Positions 16,317 to 25,886 of a stretch of DNA of 64,000 bases are shown piece by piece. Within the stretch, counting starts at the first letter, position 1; each line of letters begins with the position of its first letter. The position numbers and the translations under genes were made by a program. The notes under the pieces are model-generated. The model made no database searches and was not told where the DNA came from. It was given only the letters and a program-made list of their open reading frames with translations. Source of the stretch: an uncultured Oscillibacter sp. (GTDB taxonomy: Bacteria; Bacillota; Clostridia; Oscillospirales; Oscillospiraceae); contig CAJUTB010000003.1 in NCBI GenBank assembly GCA_910589315.1, positions 1 through 64,000 on the forward strand, in the 5' to 3' direction.

Positions 16317-17378
16317 ATGAAGCTGGTCTATATCCTTGCGGCAGTTTTGATTTTCGGCGTGCTGATCGCCGTCCATGAGCTGGGTCATTTTGTGGCGGCG
16401 AAGCTCTGCGGCGTGCGGGTCAACGAGTTTTCCCTGGGCATGGGACCCCTGCTTTGGAAAAAAGAAGGAAAGGAAACCCGCTATTCCCTGCGGCTGCTGC
16501 CGATCGGCGGCTTCTGCGCCATGGAGGGCGAGGACGAGGATACCGGCGACCGGCGGTCCTTTGTGCGGCAGGGCTTTTGGAAAAAATTTATCATCCTGGC
16601 CGCCGGCGCGTTCATGAACTTTCTGACGGGCTTTCTGGTTCTTCTGATTCTGTTCGGCGGCGCGTCGGCGTTTTACGTGGACAAAATCGCGGGCTTTGCC
16701 GAGGGCTTTCCCCACGAGGGGGAAAACGGCCTGATGGTGGGGGACGTGATTTACAAGGTGGACGGCTACCGGGCCTATCTCCGGGGAGACACATCCTTGT
16801 TTCTGCAATACAACGACGGAAAGGGCGTGGATCTGGAGGTCCTCCGGGACGGGGAAAAAATCGTCCTGAAGGACTTTCCCATGTACCGCGGCACCTACGA
16901 CGGCCAGCCGGGCCGGTTTGGCCTGAGCGTGGGCGTGGAGGAAATCCCCGCCACGTTTTTCACGAAAATCCAATACGCCTGGTATCAGGCCCTGGATTTT
17001 GTGCAGCTGGTCTGGTTCAGCCTGGTGCAGCTCGTTACCGGCAACGCCGGGATGAACGACCTCAGCGGGCCGGTGGGCATTGTCTCCACCATTACGGAGG
17101 TGGGCGAAACCTCCGCCACGGTCCGAATTGCGGTGGAAAACATCGCCTATTTCGCCGCGCTGATTGCCGTCAACCTGGCGGTGATGAACCTGCTGCCCAT
17201 CCCCGCCCTGGACGGCGGACGGATCTTCTTTTTGGCGGTGGACGCCGTTGCAATGGCCCTGTTCCGCCGGAAGGTGCCGGAGAAATATCAGGCGGCGGTC
17301 AACATGGCCGGTTTCGCGCTGCTGATGGGCTTTATGCTGCTGGTGACGGTTCACGACGTATTCAAGCTGTTTCAATAG
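16317..17378 (+). CDS. rseP: Site-2 intramembrane zinc metalloprotease
   Basis: 353 aa. HELGH near residue 22-26 in the first helix is the zinc motif; a PDZ domain (LMVGDVIYKVDGYRAY) sits in the middle; the C-terminal membrane core carries NLLPIPALDGGR, which supplies the third ligand. In Firmicutes this RasP/RseP homologue cleaves anti-sigma factors and leftover signal peptides. ATG at 16317 follows GGAGAGG; an upstream in-frame start at 16275 lacks a site. Confidence 0.94.
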   Translation: MKLVYILAAVLIFGVLIAVHELGHFVAAKLCGVRVNEFSLGMGPLLWKKEGKETRYSLRLLPIGGFCAMEGEDEDTGDRRSFVRQGFWKKFIILAAGAFMNFLTGFLVLLILFGGASAFYVDKIAGFAEGFPHEGENGLMVGDVIYKVDGYRAYLRGDTSLFLQYNDGKGVDLEVLRDGEKIVLKDFPMYRGTYDGQPGRFGLSVGVEEIPATFFTKIQYAWYQALDFVQLVWFSLVQLVTGNAGMNDLSGPVGIVSTITEVGETSATVRIAVENIAYFAALIAVNLAVMNLLPIPALDGGRIFFLAVDAVAMALFRRKVPEKYQAAVNMAGFALLMGFMLLVTVHDVFKLFQ

Positions 17379-17386
17379 GAGGCATT

Positions 17387-18424
17387 ATGACAAAACGCTT
17401 GTATGTGGGGGGCGTGCCGGTCGGCGGCGGCGCGCCGGTGTCCATTCAGTCGATGTGCAGCACCAAAACCGACGACGTGTCCGCCACCGTGGAGCAGATT
17501 CACCGTTTGGAGGCCGCCGGGTGCGAGATTGTCCGCGTGGCCATTCCCGATCAGGCCGCGGCGGAGGCGGTGGACAAAATCAAGGCGCAAATCTCCATCC
17601 CCCTGATTGCCGACATCCATTTCAATTACAAATACGCCCTCGCCTGTGCAGAGCGGGGCATCGACGCCATCCGCATCAATCCCGGCAACATCGGCGGGTC
17701 TGATGCGGTGAAGGCCGTTGCGGACGCCTGCCGGACCCGGGGGATTCCCATTCGGGTGGGGGTCAACGGCGGTTCGCTGGAAAAGGAACTGCGGGCCAAA
17801 TACGGCGGCGTCACCGCCGAATCGCTGGTGGAGAGCGCGTTGGGACAGGTGCGGCTGCTGAACCGCTTTGACTTTGACAGCATCTGCATTTCCGTCAAAT
17901 GCTCCGACGTGCCCCTGACCATGGCGGCATACCGCCTGTTGAGCGAGCGGACGGATTACCCGCTGCATCTGGGCGTGACGGAGGCGGGCACGCCGTTGAT
18001 GGGGGTTTTGAAATCGGCCATAGGCATCGGCGGACTCTTGTGCCTGGGCATTGGCGACACCATCCGGGTAACGCTGACCGCCGACCCGGTGGAGGAAATC
18101 CACGCCGCACACAAGATTCTCAAAGCGGCGGGCCTGCGGAAAGACGGCGTGAATCTGATTGCCTGCCCCACCTGCGGCCGGACGCGGATTGATTTGATTC
18201 CCATAACGGAGGAAGTGGAACGCCGTCTGGCAAACTGCAAGAAAAATATCACCGTAGCCGTCATGGGCTGCGCGGTGAACGGTCCCGGCGAGGCCGCCGC
18301 CGCCGATATCGGCATAGCGGGCGGCAAGGGAGAAGGACTGCTGTTCCGCAAGGGCGAGATTCTATATAAGGTCCCCCAGGAGCGGCTTGTGGACGCGCTG
18401 ATGGACGAGATTGAAAAACTGTAA
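17387..18424 (+). CDS. ispG: (E)-4-hydroxy-3-methylbut-2-enyl-diphosphate synthase (flavodoxin-type)
   Basis: 345 aa GcpE. The TIM-barrel half shows SIQSMCSTKTDDV, IPLIADIHFNY, IRINPGNIG; the C-terminal half carries ISCPTCGR-type NLIACPTCGRT and AVMGCAVNGPGE, whose three cysteines bind the 4Fe-4S cluster. Sixth MEP enzyme. ATG 17387 follows TAGGAGG. The same frame stays open far upstream through rseP in a different phase, but that extension is an artefact of high GC. Confidence 0.96.
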   Translation: MTKRLYVGGVPVGGGAPVSIQSMCSTKTDDVSATVEQIHRLEAAGCEIVRVAIPDQAAAEAVDKIKAQISIPLIADIHFNYKYALACAERGIDAIRINPGNIGGSDAVKAVADACRTRGIPIRVGVNGGSLEKELRAKYGGVTAESLVESALGQVRLLNRFDFDSICISVKCSDVPLTMAAYRLLSERTDYPLHLGVTEAGTPLMGVLKSAIGIGGLLCLGIGDTIRVTLTADPVEEIHAAHKILKAAGLRKDGVNLIACPTCGRTRIDLIPITEEVERRLANCKKNITVAVMGCAVNGPGEAAAADIGIAGGKGEGLLFRKGEILYKVPQERLVDALMDEIEKL

Positions 18425-18448
18425 CATATCCAAGAAGGAGGGAAGACG

Positions 18449-18682
18449 ATGAAAGCGGCGATTCTGGCGTTGATTGTGGGCGCGCTTCTCAATACAGGCA
18501 CCGTCAACGGACGAGCCTGGAGCATGGGTTCCGTTGCGGCAATCGTGATCATGGGCCTGTATTTGAAAATAAGCATGGACAAGCGTTTCGAGGAGCTGAA
18601 GGCGTGCCTGAAAGGCGGAGACATACCGCCGGAAATTGAAGAGGCTTCTCCACATATCCCCGAAAATACGGACGAGAAGTGA
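18449..18682 (+). CDS. Small membrane protein, unknown
   Basis: 77 aa with AAGGAGG upstream. Two short hydrophobic stretches (about 3-15 and 26-41) and an acidic tail ending in ENTDEK. It sits between ispG and polC on the same strand, four bases from the polC ribosome site. No family recognised; position alone does not identify a function. Confidence 0.65.
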   Translation: MKAAILALIVGALLNTGTVNGRAWSMGSVAAIVIMGLYLKISMDKRFEELKACLKGGDIPPEIEEASPHIPENTDEK

Positions 18683-18689
18683 GGAAATG

Positions 18690-21600
18690 ATGACAAAAAC
18701 GATTCCGTTTTTTGAGATGTTCGCAGAATTGCAGGTATCCGCCGAACTGCGCCTGCGGCTTGCGGGCGCGCAAATCAAGCACGTCTGGATTGACCTGGCG
18801 GACGCCTTCATCCGTTTGCAGCTGTCTATGAAAAACGAGCTCTCCGACGGGGACCGCCGGAATTTGCAGAATACGTTCCAAAGGGTCTACGGCTTCCAGA
18901 AGTCAGAACTGGAAATCGAAGTCCACGCGCCGCCCCCGCCGTCTCCACCCTCTGAAAGCGGCGGAAAGGCCCATGACGAAAGGCCGGTCAAAGTCCTGAT
19001 GGGACAGGCAATCAAAGGCCGGGTCATGCCGATGAAGGATCTGACCCTTCAGACGGAAAGAGCGATTGTGGAAGGCAAGGCGTTTGCCGTCGAGTGCCGC
19101 GAGAGCCGCCAGCCGGGAACGTGGCGGCTGAAGATCGACATGACCGATGGAACAAATTCGGTCACCGTACAAAAAAAACTGAGGGAAAAAGAGGTCTCCG
19201 CTCTAAAGAGCGCGTTGGACAGCGCGGTTGAGGCGGGGCAGTTTCTCCGGGTGCAGGGCAAAATGGATTTGACCTACGACGGCAAGGACATGGAGTTAAT
19301 CCCCCAGCACATCAACGCCGTAGCCCACGAAACACGGCAGGACGACGCGCCGGTAAAGCGTGTGGAGCTGCATCTGCATACCAAAATGAGCAACATGGAC
19401 GCGCTCACCGACGTGAAGGCGGTCATCAAGGAGGCGGTCCGCTGGGGCCACCCCGCCATTGCAATCACCGACCACGGCGTAGCCCAGGCATTCCCCGACG
19501 CCTGGCACGCCGCCGGAAACAAAATCAAAATTCTCTATGGCATCGAGGGCTATTTTATCAACAACCTGGACGACCGGATTGCCGTTCATGGCGATCTGGA
19601 CGGCTCTTTGGAAGATGAAATCGTCTGCTTTGATATCGAAACCACCGGCCTCAGGGCGGACCGGGAGGAGATTACGGAAATCGGCGCGGTGGTTCTGAAA
19701 AACGGCGAGGTCTGCGAGCGGTTCCAGACCTTCGTGAACCCCGGAAAACCGCTGACGCCCGAAATTGTGGGGCTGACCGGGATTACGGACGAAATGCTGC
19801 GGGACGCGCCCAAGCCCGCGGAAGCCCTGGCGGATTTTCTGAAATTTGTAAACGGGCGGCCTCTGGCGGCCCACAACGCAGAATTTGACATCGGCTTTCT
19901 CCGAACCGGCTGCCAAAAGGCCGGACTCGATTTCCAGCCCACTTACATTGACTCCCTGATTCTGGCACAGAACCTTCTGCCGGAATTGAGCAAACACAAG
20001 CTGGATATCGTGGCGGAGCATCTGGACCTCCCCGCCTTCAACCACCACCGCGCCAGCGACGACGCCGCCACGGTGGCCTATATGCTGATTCCGTTCTGGA
20101 ATATGCTCCACGAGCGGGGCGTTCACACCCTCCAAGGCGTCAACGGGGAAATGGAAAAGCTGCGGCCGCTGGGGGGAAAGTCAAACCGGTTTCCAAAACA
20201 TATTATTCTGTTGGCACGGAACAAAACCGGTCTGAAAAACCTGTATCAAATGATTTCCGCCTCCAACCTGCAATATTTCAAGCGGGTTCCGATCATTCCC
20301 AAGAGTCTTTTGCGGGAGCACCGGGAAGGTGTGATCGTCGGGTCCGCCTGCGAGGCCGGAGAGCTGTTCCAGGCCGTGAAGGACCATAAGGACTGGGCCG
20401 AGCTGAAACGCATTGCGTCGTTTTACGACTACCTGGAAATCCAGCCGCTGTGCAATAACCGCTTTATGCTCCGAAACGGCGACGCGCAGTCCGAGGGGGA
20501 CCTGCGGGAATTCAACCGGGTCATCGTCCGTCTGGGCGAGGAACTGCAAAAGCCCGTCTGCGCCACCGGCGACGTACACTTCCAGGAACCGGAGGACGAG
20601 GTATACCGGCACATTCTGCTGGCGTCGAAAAAATTCCCCGACGCCAACGAACCCCTTCCCATTTACTTCAAAACCACGACGGAAATGCTGGAGGAATTCG
20701 CCTATCTGGGCGAAGAAAAGGCGTATGAGGTCGTGGTGTCCAACACCAATCTGATTGCGGACCAGGTGGAGACCTTTGAGCTGCTGCCCAAAGATCTGTT
20801 TCCTCCGAAGCTGGAAAACTCCGAGGAGGATTTGAACCGTCTCGTTTGGGAAAAGGTCCTTCGCCTGTACGGCGAGAACCCGCCCCAGCTGATCGTTGAC
20901 CGCCTGAATGTGGAGCTTGGCGGTATTCTGGGGAAATACGACGTGGTGTATATGTCCGCCCAGAAGCTGGTACAGCGGTCCCTGGAAAACGGGTATTTGG
21001 TGGGTTCCCGCGGTTCGGTGGGGTCCTCTCTGGCGGCCTATATGTCCGGCATCACGGAAGTCAACTCTCTGCCGCCGCACTACCGCTGCCCCAATTGCAG
21101 GCACAGCGAATTCATCCTGGACGGTTCTTACGGCTGCGGCGCGGATATGCCGGACAAATGCTGTCCGGAGTGCGGCGCCGCGTACATAAAAGACGGCTTC
21201 GACATCCCCTTTGAAACCTTTCTGGGCTTTGGCGGCGGCAAGGTGCCGGATATCGACCTGAACTTCTCCGGCGAATACCAGGCCAAGGCCCACCGGCACG
21301 CTATCGAGATGTTTGGCGAAACCCAGGTGTTCCGGGCGGGGACCATCGGCACCCTGGCGGACAAAACGGCCTATGGCTTTGTGAAAAAATACCTGGACGA
21401 AAACGGGATGACCGTCGGACGGGCGGAGGAAAACCGTCTGACACAGGGCTGCGTCGGCGTGCGGCGAACCACCGGACAGCATCCCGGCGGCCTGGTGGTG
21501 GTTCCGGCGGACAAGAGTATGGAGGATTTCTGTCCCGTCCAGCACCCCGCCGACGCCGATGATTCCGACACCATCACAACCCATTTTGAATATCATTCTA

Positions 21601-22679
21601 TGGAGGCAAACCTCCTCAAGCTGGATATGCTGGGACACGATGACCCGACGATGGTCCGCATGATGCAGGACCTCACCGGCGTGAACCCGCAGGAAATCCC
21701 CCTGGACGACCCGGACACTATGTCCATTTTCACTTCCAGCAAAGCGCTGGGGTATGAGAACGACGAGGTTTTAGGGCCGACGGGCGCGGTGGCCATCCCG
21801 GAATTCAACACCCGCTTTACCCGTCAGATGCTGATGGACACCCAGCCGAAGGACTTCAGCACCCTGGTACGCCTTTCCGGCTTTTCCCACGGCACCGACG
21901 TGTGGCTAGGGAACGCCAAGGATTTGATTCTGAGCGGCACCGCCAGCGTTCTGGAAACTGTGGGCTGCCGGGACGACATCATGCTCTATCTGATTTCCAA
22001 GGGCGTGGACGCGAAAATGTCCTTCAAGATCATGGAGTCCGTCCGGAAGGGCAAGGTCAAAAAGGGCGGCTTTGAGCCGGGCTGGGAGGAGGCCATGAAG
22101 GAACACGACGTTCCGGCGTGGTACATCGAATCCCTGGCGAAAATCGGCTACCTGTTCCCGAAGGCCCATGCGGTGGCTTACGTCATGATGGCCTTCCGAA
22201 TCGCGTGGTTCAAGGTGCATCGGCCGCTGGCATTCTACGCGACGTTCTTTTCCGTCCGGGCGAAGGCGTTCGACGCGGAATTCTGCTGCGCGGGCAAGGA
22301 CGCTGTGAAGAAGAAGATCCGGGAAATCGAGAACAACAAAAACGCCACCGCCGTGGAACAGTCCCTGATGACCACCTTGGAGGTCTGCTATGAATTCTAT
22401 CTTCGGGGCTTTCACTTTGACCCTATTGACATTTACAAATCCGAAGCAGCCAAATTTGTCATCACCGAAAACGGGCTTCTGCCGCCCTTTACCAGCGTCC
22501 ACGGCTTGGGCGAGGCGGCCGCACTGGATACGGTGGAAAAACGGAAGGGCAAAAACTTCATTTCCATCGAAGAATTCTCCATGTGCTGCAACAAGCTGTC
22601 CAAAACCCATATCGAGCAGCTGAAAAAGCTGGGAGCCTTTGCAGGACTGGCGGAAACCAGTCAAATTACCCTGTTCTAA
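18690..22679 (+). CDS. polC: DNA polymerase III alpha subunit, Gram-positive PolC type
   Basis: 1329 aa, about 100 shorter than B. subtilis PolC because the N-terminal domain is reduced. Order: short N-domain, OB fold (GRVMPMKDLT.. segment), PHP domain begun at HLHTKMSN (about 228), DEDDh proofreading exonuclease inserted in it (FDIETTG about 312; HHRASDDA), then the polymerase core with a four-Cys zinc module (CPNC..CCPEC) and the catalytic PDIDLNFSG near 853. It ends in QITLF, a textbook beta-clamp-binding motif. Replicative polymerase. Two adjacent ATGs; the second (18690) has better spacing from GAGG. Confidence 0.97.
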   Translation: MTKTIPFFEMFAELQVSAELRLRLAGAQIKHVWIDLADAFIRLQLSMKNELSDGDRRNLQNTFQRVYGFQKSELEIEVHAPPPPSPPSESGGKAHDERPVKVLMGQAIKGRVMPMKDLTLQTERAIVEGKAFAVECRESRQPGTWRLKIDMTDGTNSVTVQKKLREKEVSALKSALDSAVEAGQFLRVQGKMDLTYDGKDMELIPQHINAVAHETRQDDAPVKRVELHLHTKMSNMDALTDVKAVIKEAVRWGHPAIAITDHGVAQAFPDAWHAAGNKIKILYGIEGYFINNLDDRIAVHGDLDGSLEDEIVCFDIETTGLRADREEITEIGAVVLKNGEVCERFQTFVNPGKPLTPEIVGLTGITDEMLRDAPKPAEALADFLKFVNGRPLAAHNAEFDIGFLRTGCQKAGLDFQPTYIDSLILAQNLLPELSKHKLDIVAEHLDLPAFNHHRASDDAATVAYMLIPFWNMLHERGVHTLQGVNGEMEKLRPLGGKSNRFPKHIILLARNKTGLKNLYQMISASNLQYFKRVPIIPKSLLREHREGVIVGSACEAGELFQAVKDHKDWAELKRIASFYDYLEIQPLCNNRFMLRNGDAQSEGDLREFNRVIVRLGEELQKPVCATGDVHFQEPEDEVYRHILLASKKFPDANEPLPIYFKTTTEMLEEFAYLGEEKAYEVVVSNTNLIADQVETFELLPKDLFPPKLENSEEDLNRLVWEKVLRLYGENPPQLIVDRLNVELGGILGKYDVVYMSAQKLVQRSLENGYLVGSRGSVGSSLAAYMSGITEVNSLPPHYRCPNCRHSEFILDGSYGCGADMPDKCCPECGAAYIKDGFDIPFETFLGFGGGKVPDIDLNFSGEYQAKAHRHAIEMFGETQVFRAGTIGTLADKTAYGFVKKYLDENGMTVGRAEENRLTQGCVGVRRTTGQHPGGLVVVPADKSMEDFCPVQHPADADDSDTITTHFEYHSMEANLLKLDMLGHDDPTMVRMMQDLTGVNPQEIPLDDPDTMSIFTSSKALGYENDEVLGPTGAVAIPEFNTRFTRQMLMDTQPKDFSTLVRLSGFSHGTDVWLGNAKDLILSGTASVLETVGCRDDIMLYLISKGVDAKMSFKIMESVRKGKVKKGGFEPGWEEAMKEHDVPAWYIESLAKIGYLFPKAHAVAYVMMAFRIAWFKVHRPLAFYATFFSVRAKAFDAEFCCAGKDAVKKKIREIENNKNATAVEQSLMTTLEVCYEFYLRGFHFDPIDIYKSEAAKFVITENGLLPPFTSVHGLGEAAALDTVEKRKGKNFISIEEFSMCCNKLSKTHIEQLKKLGAFAGLAETSQITLF

Positions 22680-22779
22680 AATCGACAGGTTTCGGGCCGT
22701 TTCTTGTGAAGTTCTCCAATAGATTTTTCCAGGAAACCGGTGTACAATTGTCTTAAAATGCGAAAGGAGTTTTCTACCG

Positions 22780-23292
22780 ATGTTAAGTGAAAAAGTCGCC
22801 GCTCTGCTGAATGAGCAGGTCAACAAGGAATTTTACTCCGCCTATCTCTATCTGGATTTCTCCAACTACTTCGAGGCCCGGGGGCTGGACGGTTTTGCCA
22901 ACTGGTACAAGATCCAGGCCCAGGAGGAGCGGGACCACGCCATGCTGTTCTATCAGTATCTCCAGAACAACAACGCCAAGGTTACGCTGGAATCCATTGC
23001 CAAGCCGGACAAGGCGTTGGACAGTGATATGACCGTTTTGAAGCATGGCCTGGAGCACGAGCTGTATGTCACCAGCCTCATCAACGACATCTATGCCGCC
23101 GCCCATGAGGCGAAGGATTTCCGGACCATGCAGTTTCTGGATTGGTTCGTGAAGGAGCAGGGCGAGGAGGAAACCAATGCCAACGACCTGATCTCCAAGA
23201 TGGAACTCTTTGGCTCCGACCCCAAGAGCCTGTACATGCTCAACAGCGAGCTTGCTGGCCGCTCTTACAGCGCGCCGTCCCTGGTGCTGTAA
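22780..23292 (+). CDS. ftnA: Non-heme ferritin
   Basis: 170 aa four-helix ferritin. Helix A carries NEQVNKEFYSAYLYL, helix B QAQEERDHAMLFYQYL with the EExxH ferroxidase ligands, and helix C/D FLDWFVKEQGEEE. Stores iron after oxidising Fe(II); in anaerobes it also buffers oxidative stress, which fits with the hemerythrin nearby. AAAGGAG upstream of ATG. Stands alone and ends at a strong terminator. Confidence 0.95.
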   Translation: MLSEKVAALLNEQVNKEFYSAYLYLDFSNYFEARGLDGFANWYKIQAQEERDHAMLFYQYLQNNNAKVTLESIAKPDKALDSDMTVLKHGLEHELYVTSLINDIYAAAHEAKDFRTMQFLDWFVKEQGEEETNANDLISKMELFGSDPKSLYMLNSELAGRSYSAPSLVL

Positions 23293-23317
23293 GAACGAAA
23301 ACCGGGAACCGAACACA

Positions 23318-23356
23318 AAAGCGGCACAGCCAAAAAGCTGTGCCGCTTTGTTTTTT
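23318..23356 (+). terminator. Rho-independent terminator after ferritin
   Basis: 13-bp stem AAAGCGGCACAGC / GCTGTGCCGCTTT, loop CAAAAA, then GTTTTTTC. Confidence 0.92.
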
Positions 23357-23387
23357 CGTGGGATTTATCCCTTTGCCGGGCTTTGGT

Positions 23388-23783
23388 TCAACCCTCCAAC
23401 TTCGCGTTGCACTTGGCAAGGAAGCGGTCGTTTTGAATCACAGCGCGGGTGTGAATCCCCTTTCCGATGGGACCCTTTTCGTCCCAGGCCGTGACCTGAA
23501 ACTGCACCATCCGGCTGTTTTCCGAAACGCCGGTGATCTCAGCTTCCGCCCAGACCTTCATGCCAATGGGCGTAGGGGCGTCGTGGCTGATGTCCAGGTG
23601 TGTGCCCACGCTGCCCTGTCCGTCTTCCAGGAAGCTCTGGAGGCAGACGCAGGCGGCATTTTCCATCATGGCCGCCATAAAGGGGGTTCCAAATACGGGC
23701 AGCGCGCCGGAACCAAGGGATTCGGCGGTGATTTCGTAGGTGACAGTCTGTTCCACCTGACATTTCGTTCCAATTACAATCAT
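23388..23783 (-). CDS. FlK-like hotdog thioesterase
   Basis: 131 aa hotdog fold. T33, E41 and H67 keep exactly the spacing of the catalytic triad of fluoroacetyl-CoA thioesterase FlK (Thr42, Glu50, His76), and VGTHLDISHDAPTP is the family segment. Most clostridial members have no known substrate and are unlikely to handle fluoroacetate; a small acyl-CoA is the safe guess. GGAGGA upstream of ATG 23783. Sits just downstream of the PotABCD operon but 93 bases away, and may be transcribed separately. Confidence 0.82.
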   Translation of the reverse strand: MIVIGTKCQVEQTVTYEITAESLGSGALPVFGTPFMAAMMENAACVCLQSFLEDGQGSVGTHLDISHDAPTPIGMKVWAEAEITGVSENSRMVQFQVTAWDEKGPIGKGIHTRAVIQNDRFLAKCNAKLEG

Positions 23784-23876
23784 TGCAGATTCCTCCTTCC
23801 ACGCGGTTAAAATTTCATGGATAACCGGCTATGGCCCGCCTCACGAAAGCGGACGCATTGTCCACGGTTCGCCCGG

Positions 23877-24962
23877 TTAAATGCCCAGTTCCGTCCAGAG
23901 GTCGTTGTAAAGGGCGCGGGTTTCGGCGGGGAGCACCAAATAAGCCTCGCAGGTGTCCAGAACGTCTTCCGGCGCGGCCATTATCTCATAACGGCCCTGG
24001 TCCAGCGGCTCCCCATAGGTTTCTTCGTAGTAGGCGGGATAACCGGCCAAAACTTCGGTATTGGGAGAGGCGTAGCCGATATAATCCATGTTGGCCATGC
24101 TGGCCTCGTTGGACGCCAGGAAGTTAATCCAGGCTTCCGCCTCCTCCTTGTGCTGGGCGTCCTTCAAAACGCACATCGCGTCCACAAACCAGTTGGACCC
24201 TTCCTTCGGAACAACGTACACAAGGTCGGGGTTGTTGTCCAGCATGGTCAGGAAATCGCCGGCGTAGTAAGTGCAGAGGGCCGCGTTTCCGCCCTCCATC
24301 TTCAGGAAGGTTTCGTCCATGAAAAAGCCCTGATAAACGCCGTTGTTTTTCGCGTCGGACAGGAGCTGAAACGCCTCCCGAATCTCCGCCTCGTTCGTGG
24401 TATTGACAGAATAGCCAAGGTAAATGAGAGCAATGCCCAGCGCATCCCGGGAATTGCGGATCATCAAAACGTTGTTGGCATATGCCGGGTCAAACATCGC
24501 GCTCCAGCTGGTGATGGGACCATCCACCATCGTGCTGTTATAAATAAGGCCCAGAGTCCCCCAGGTGTAGGGCACGGTATACTTGTTTTCCGGGTCGTAG
24601 GGAAGGTTCTTAAACCGGTCGTCTATCTGAGAGAAATTGGGAATATTCTCATAGTTCAGCTCCGCGAGAAGTCCTTCTTCAATGAGCTGGGAAATCATAT
24701 AATCCGAAGGGACTATGACATCATAATCCGCGCCGCCCATACTCAAGAGGGAATACAGGGCTTCGTTGCTTTCAGCGGTGCTGTAATTGACCTGGATGCC
24801 GGTTTCTTCCTCAAATTGGTAAATCAGATTTTCGTCGATATACTCCCCCCAGCTGCAAACGTTTACTTCCCGTTTTTCGCCGTTCGAGCCGTCCGTACCG
24901 CCGCAGCCGGTCAGTACCAGACACACCGCCAGGATGAGGGCGAGAGCCATTGCCTTTTTCAA
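23877..24962 (-). CDS. potD: Polyamine ABC transporter, substrate-binding lipoprotein
   Basis: 361 aa. Lipoprotein signal peptide with lipobox LTGC (Cys about 20), then a PotD/PotF-type binding domain: VCSWGEYIDENLIYQFEEETG, DYDVIVPSDYMISQLIEEGLL, VPYTWGTLGLIYN, and a final ETRALYNDLW segment. Captures spermidine/putrescine outside the membrane for PotABC. Last gene of potA-potB-potC-potD. Confidence 0.92.
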   Translation of the reverse strand: MKKAMALALILAVCLVLTGCGGTDGSNGEKREVNVCSWGEYIDENLIYQFEEETGIQVNYSTAESNEALYSLLSMGGADYDVIVPSDYMISQLIEEGLLAELNYENIPNFSQIDDRFKNLPYDPENKYTVPYTWGTLGLIYNSTMVDGPITSWSAMFDPAYANNVLMIRNSRDALGIALIYLGYSVNTTNEAEIREAFQLLSDAKNNGVYQGFFMDETFLKMEGGNAALCTYYAGDFLTMLDNNPDLVYVVPKEGSNWFVDAMCVLKDAQHKEEAEAWINFLASNEASMANMDYIGYASPNTEVLAGYPAYYEETYGEPLDQGRYEIMAAPEDVLDTCEAYLVLPAETRALYNDLWTELGI

Positions 24963-25019
24963 TTGATCATTCCTCCAGTTTTGTTGTTGAATTTATCTCA
25001 AGGCCCGCAGGCCGTGAGG

Positions 25020-25886
25020 TCAGGACTGCCGCCGCTGGGCCGCCAGGCGTTCCTGCCGGGCCTCCCGGATGTTCACCGCCGCCAGAAGCAGCAGCACCGA
25101 CACAAACAGCAGCGTCGACACGGCGTTGATCTGGGGATTCACCTTTCTTTTCGTCATGCCGTAAATGGTGACGGACAGTGTGGAGGCAGAGGAACCGGCG
25201 GTGAAGTAGCTGATGACGAAATCATCAATGCTCATGGTAAAGGCCGTCAGCGCGCCGGAGATAATGCCGGGCTTGATCTCCGGCAGAACAACTTTCCAAA
25301 ACGCTTGCATCCACGTGCAGCCTAGGTCCTGGGCGGCGTCGATGAGACTCTTATCCATCTGCCGCAGCTTCGGGCCGATGGAGAGAATCACATAGGGGAT
25401 GTTGAAGGTCACATGGGCAATCAGCATGGTGCCAAAGCCCATGCTCAGGCGGGTGGGCAGCTGGAACAGCCCCAGGGAATTGAACCAGCCGGCAAAATTC
25501 CCCCACAGCCCGAAAAAGGCCACAAACAGCAGGCACAGGCTCACGCCGGTGACAATATCCGCATTCATCATCGGAATGTTGTTCACGGTCATGAGGGGCG
25601 ACCGCCAGCGGCGGCGCATGGCGTAAAAGCCGATGGCCGCAAAGGTTCCCGCCGCGGTGGCAATCAGCGTCGCCAGGAAGGACACCAGCAGCGTGGTGTA
25701 AACGCTCTGCATAATCAAGCGGTTGTGGAAAAGCTGCTCGTACCACTGGAGGGAAAAGCCCTTCCAGACCATGTTGCTGTTTCCCGCGTTGAAGGAGAAG
25801 ATAATCAGCAGAAAAATGGGCGCGTACAGAAACAGGAACACCAGCGACATCACTGCGCGGTTGAAAACCGAGGCCCCCCGCTTCAT
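25020..25886 (-). CDS. potC: Polyamine ABC transporter permease
   Basis: 288 aa, six membrane helices. The EAA cytoplasmic loop is AAQDLGCTWMQAFWKVVLPEIKPG, the ATPase contact. Start ATG 25886 overlaps the potB stop by ATGA; a longer in-frame extension upstream lacks a ribosome site. Forms a heterodimer with PotB. Confidence 0.93.
   Translation of the reverse strand: MKRGASVFNRAVMSLVFLFLYAPIFLLIIFSFNAGNSNMVWKGFSLQWYEQLFHNRLIMQSVYTTLLVSFLATLIATAAGTFAAIGFYAMRRRWRSPLMTVNNIPMMNADIVTGVSLCLLFVAFFGLWGNFAGWFNSLGLFQLPTRLSMGFGTMLIAHVTFNIPYVILSIGPKLRQMDKSLIDAAQDLGCTWMQAFWKVVLPEIKPGIISGALTAFTMSIDDFVISYFTAGSSASTLSVTIYGMTKRKVNPQINAVSTLLFVSVLLLLAAVNIREARQERLAAQRRQS

Noticed and set aside
16454..18424. A 656-codon open frame that joins an out-of-frame stretch of rseP to ispG
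   Set aside because: Its first part is a Gly/Arg-rich shadow of the rseP frame; the AGGAGG site at 17378-17383 and homology set the ispG start at 17387.
23817..25325. 502-codon plus-strand frame antisense to potD/potC
   Set aside because: Shadow of the real minus-strand genes; no motif, start site or promoter supports it.
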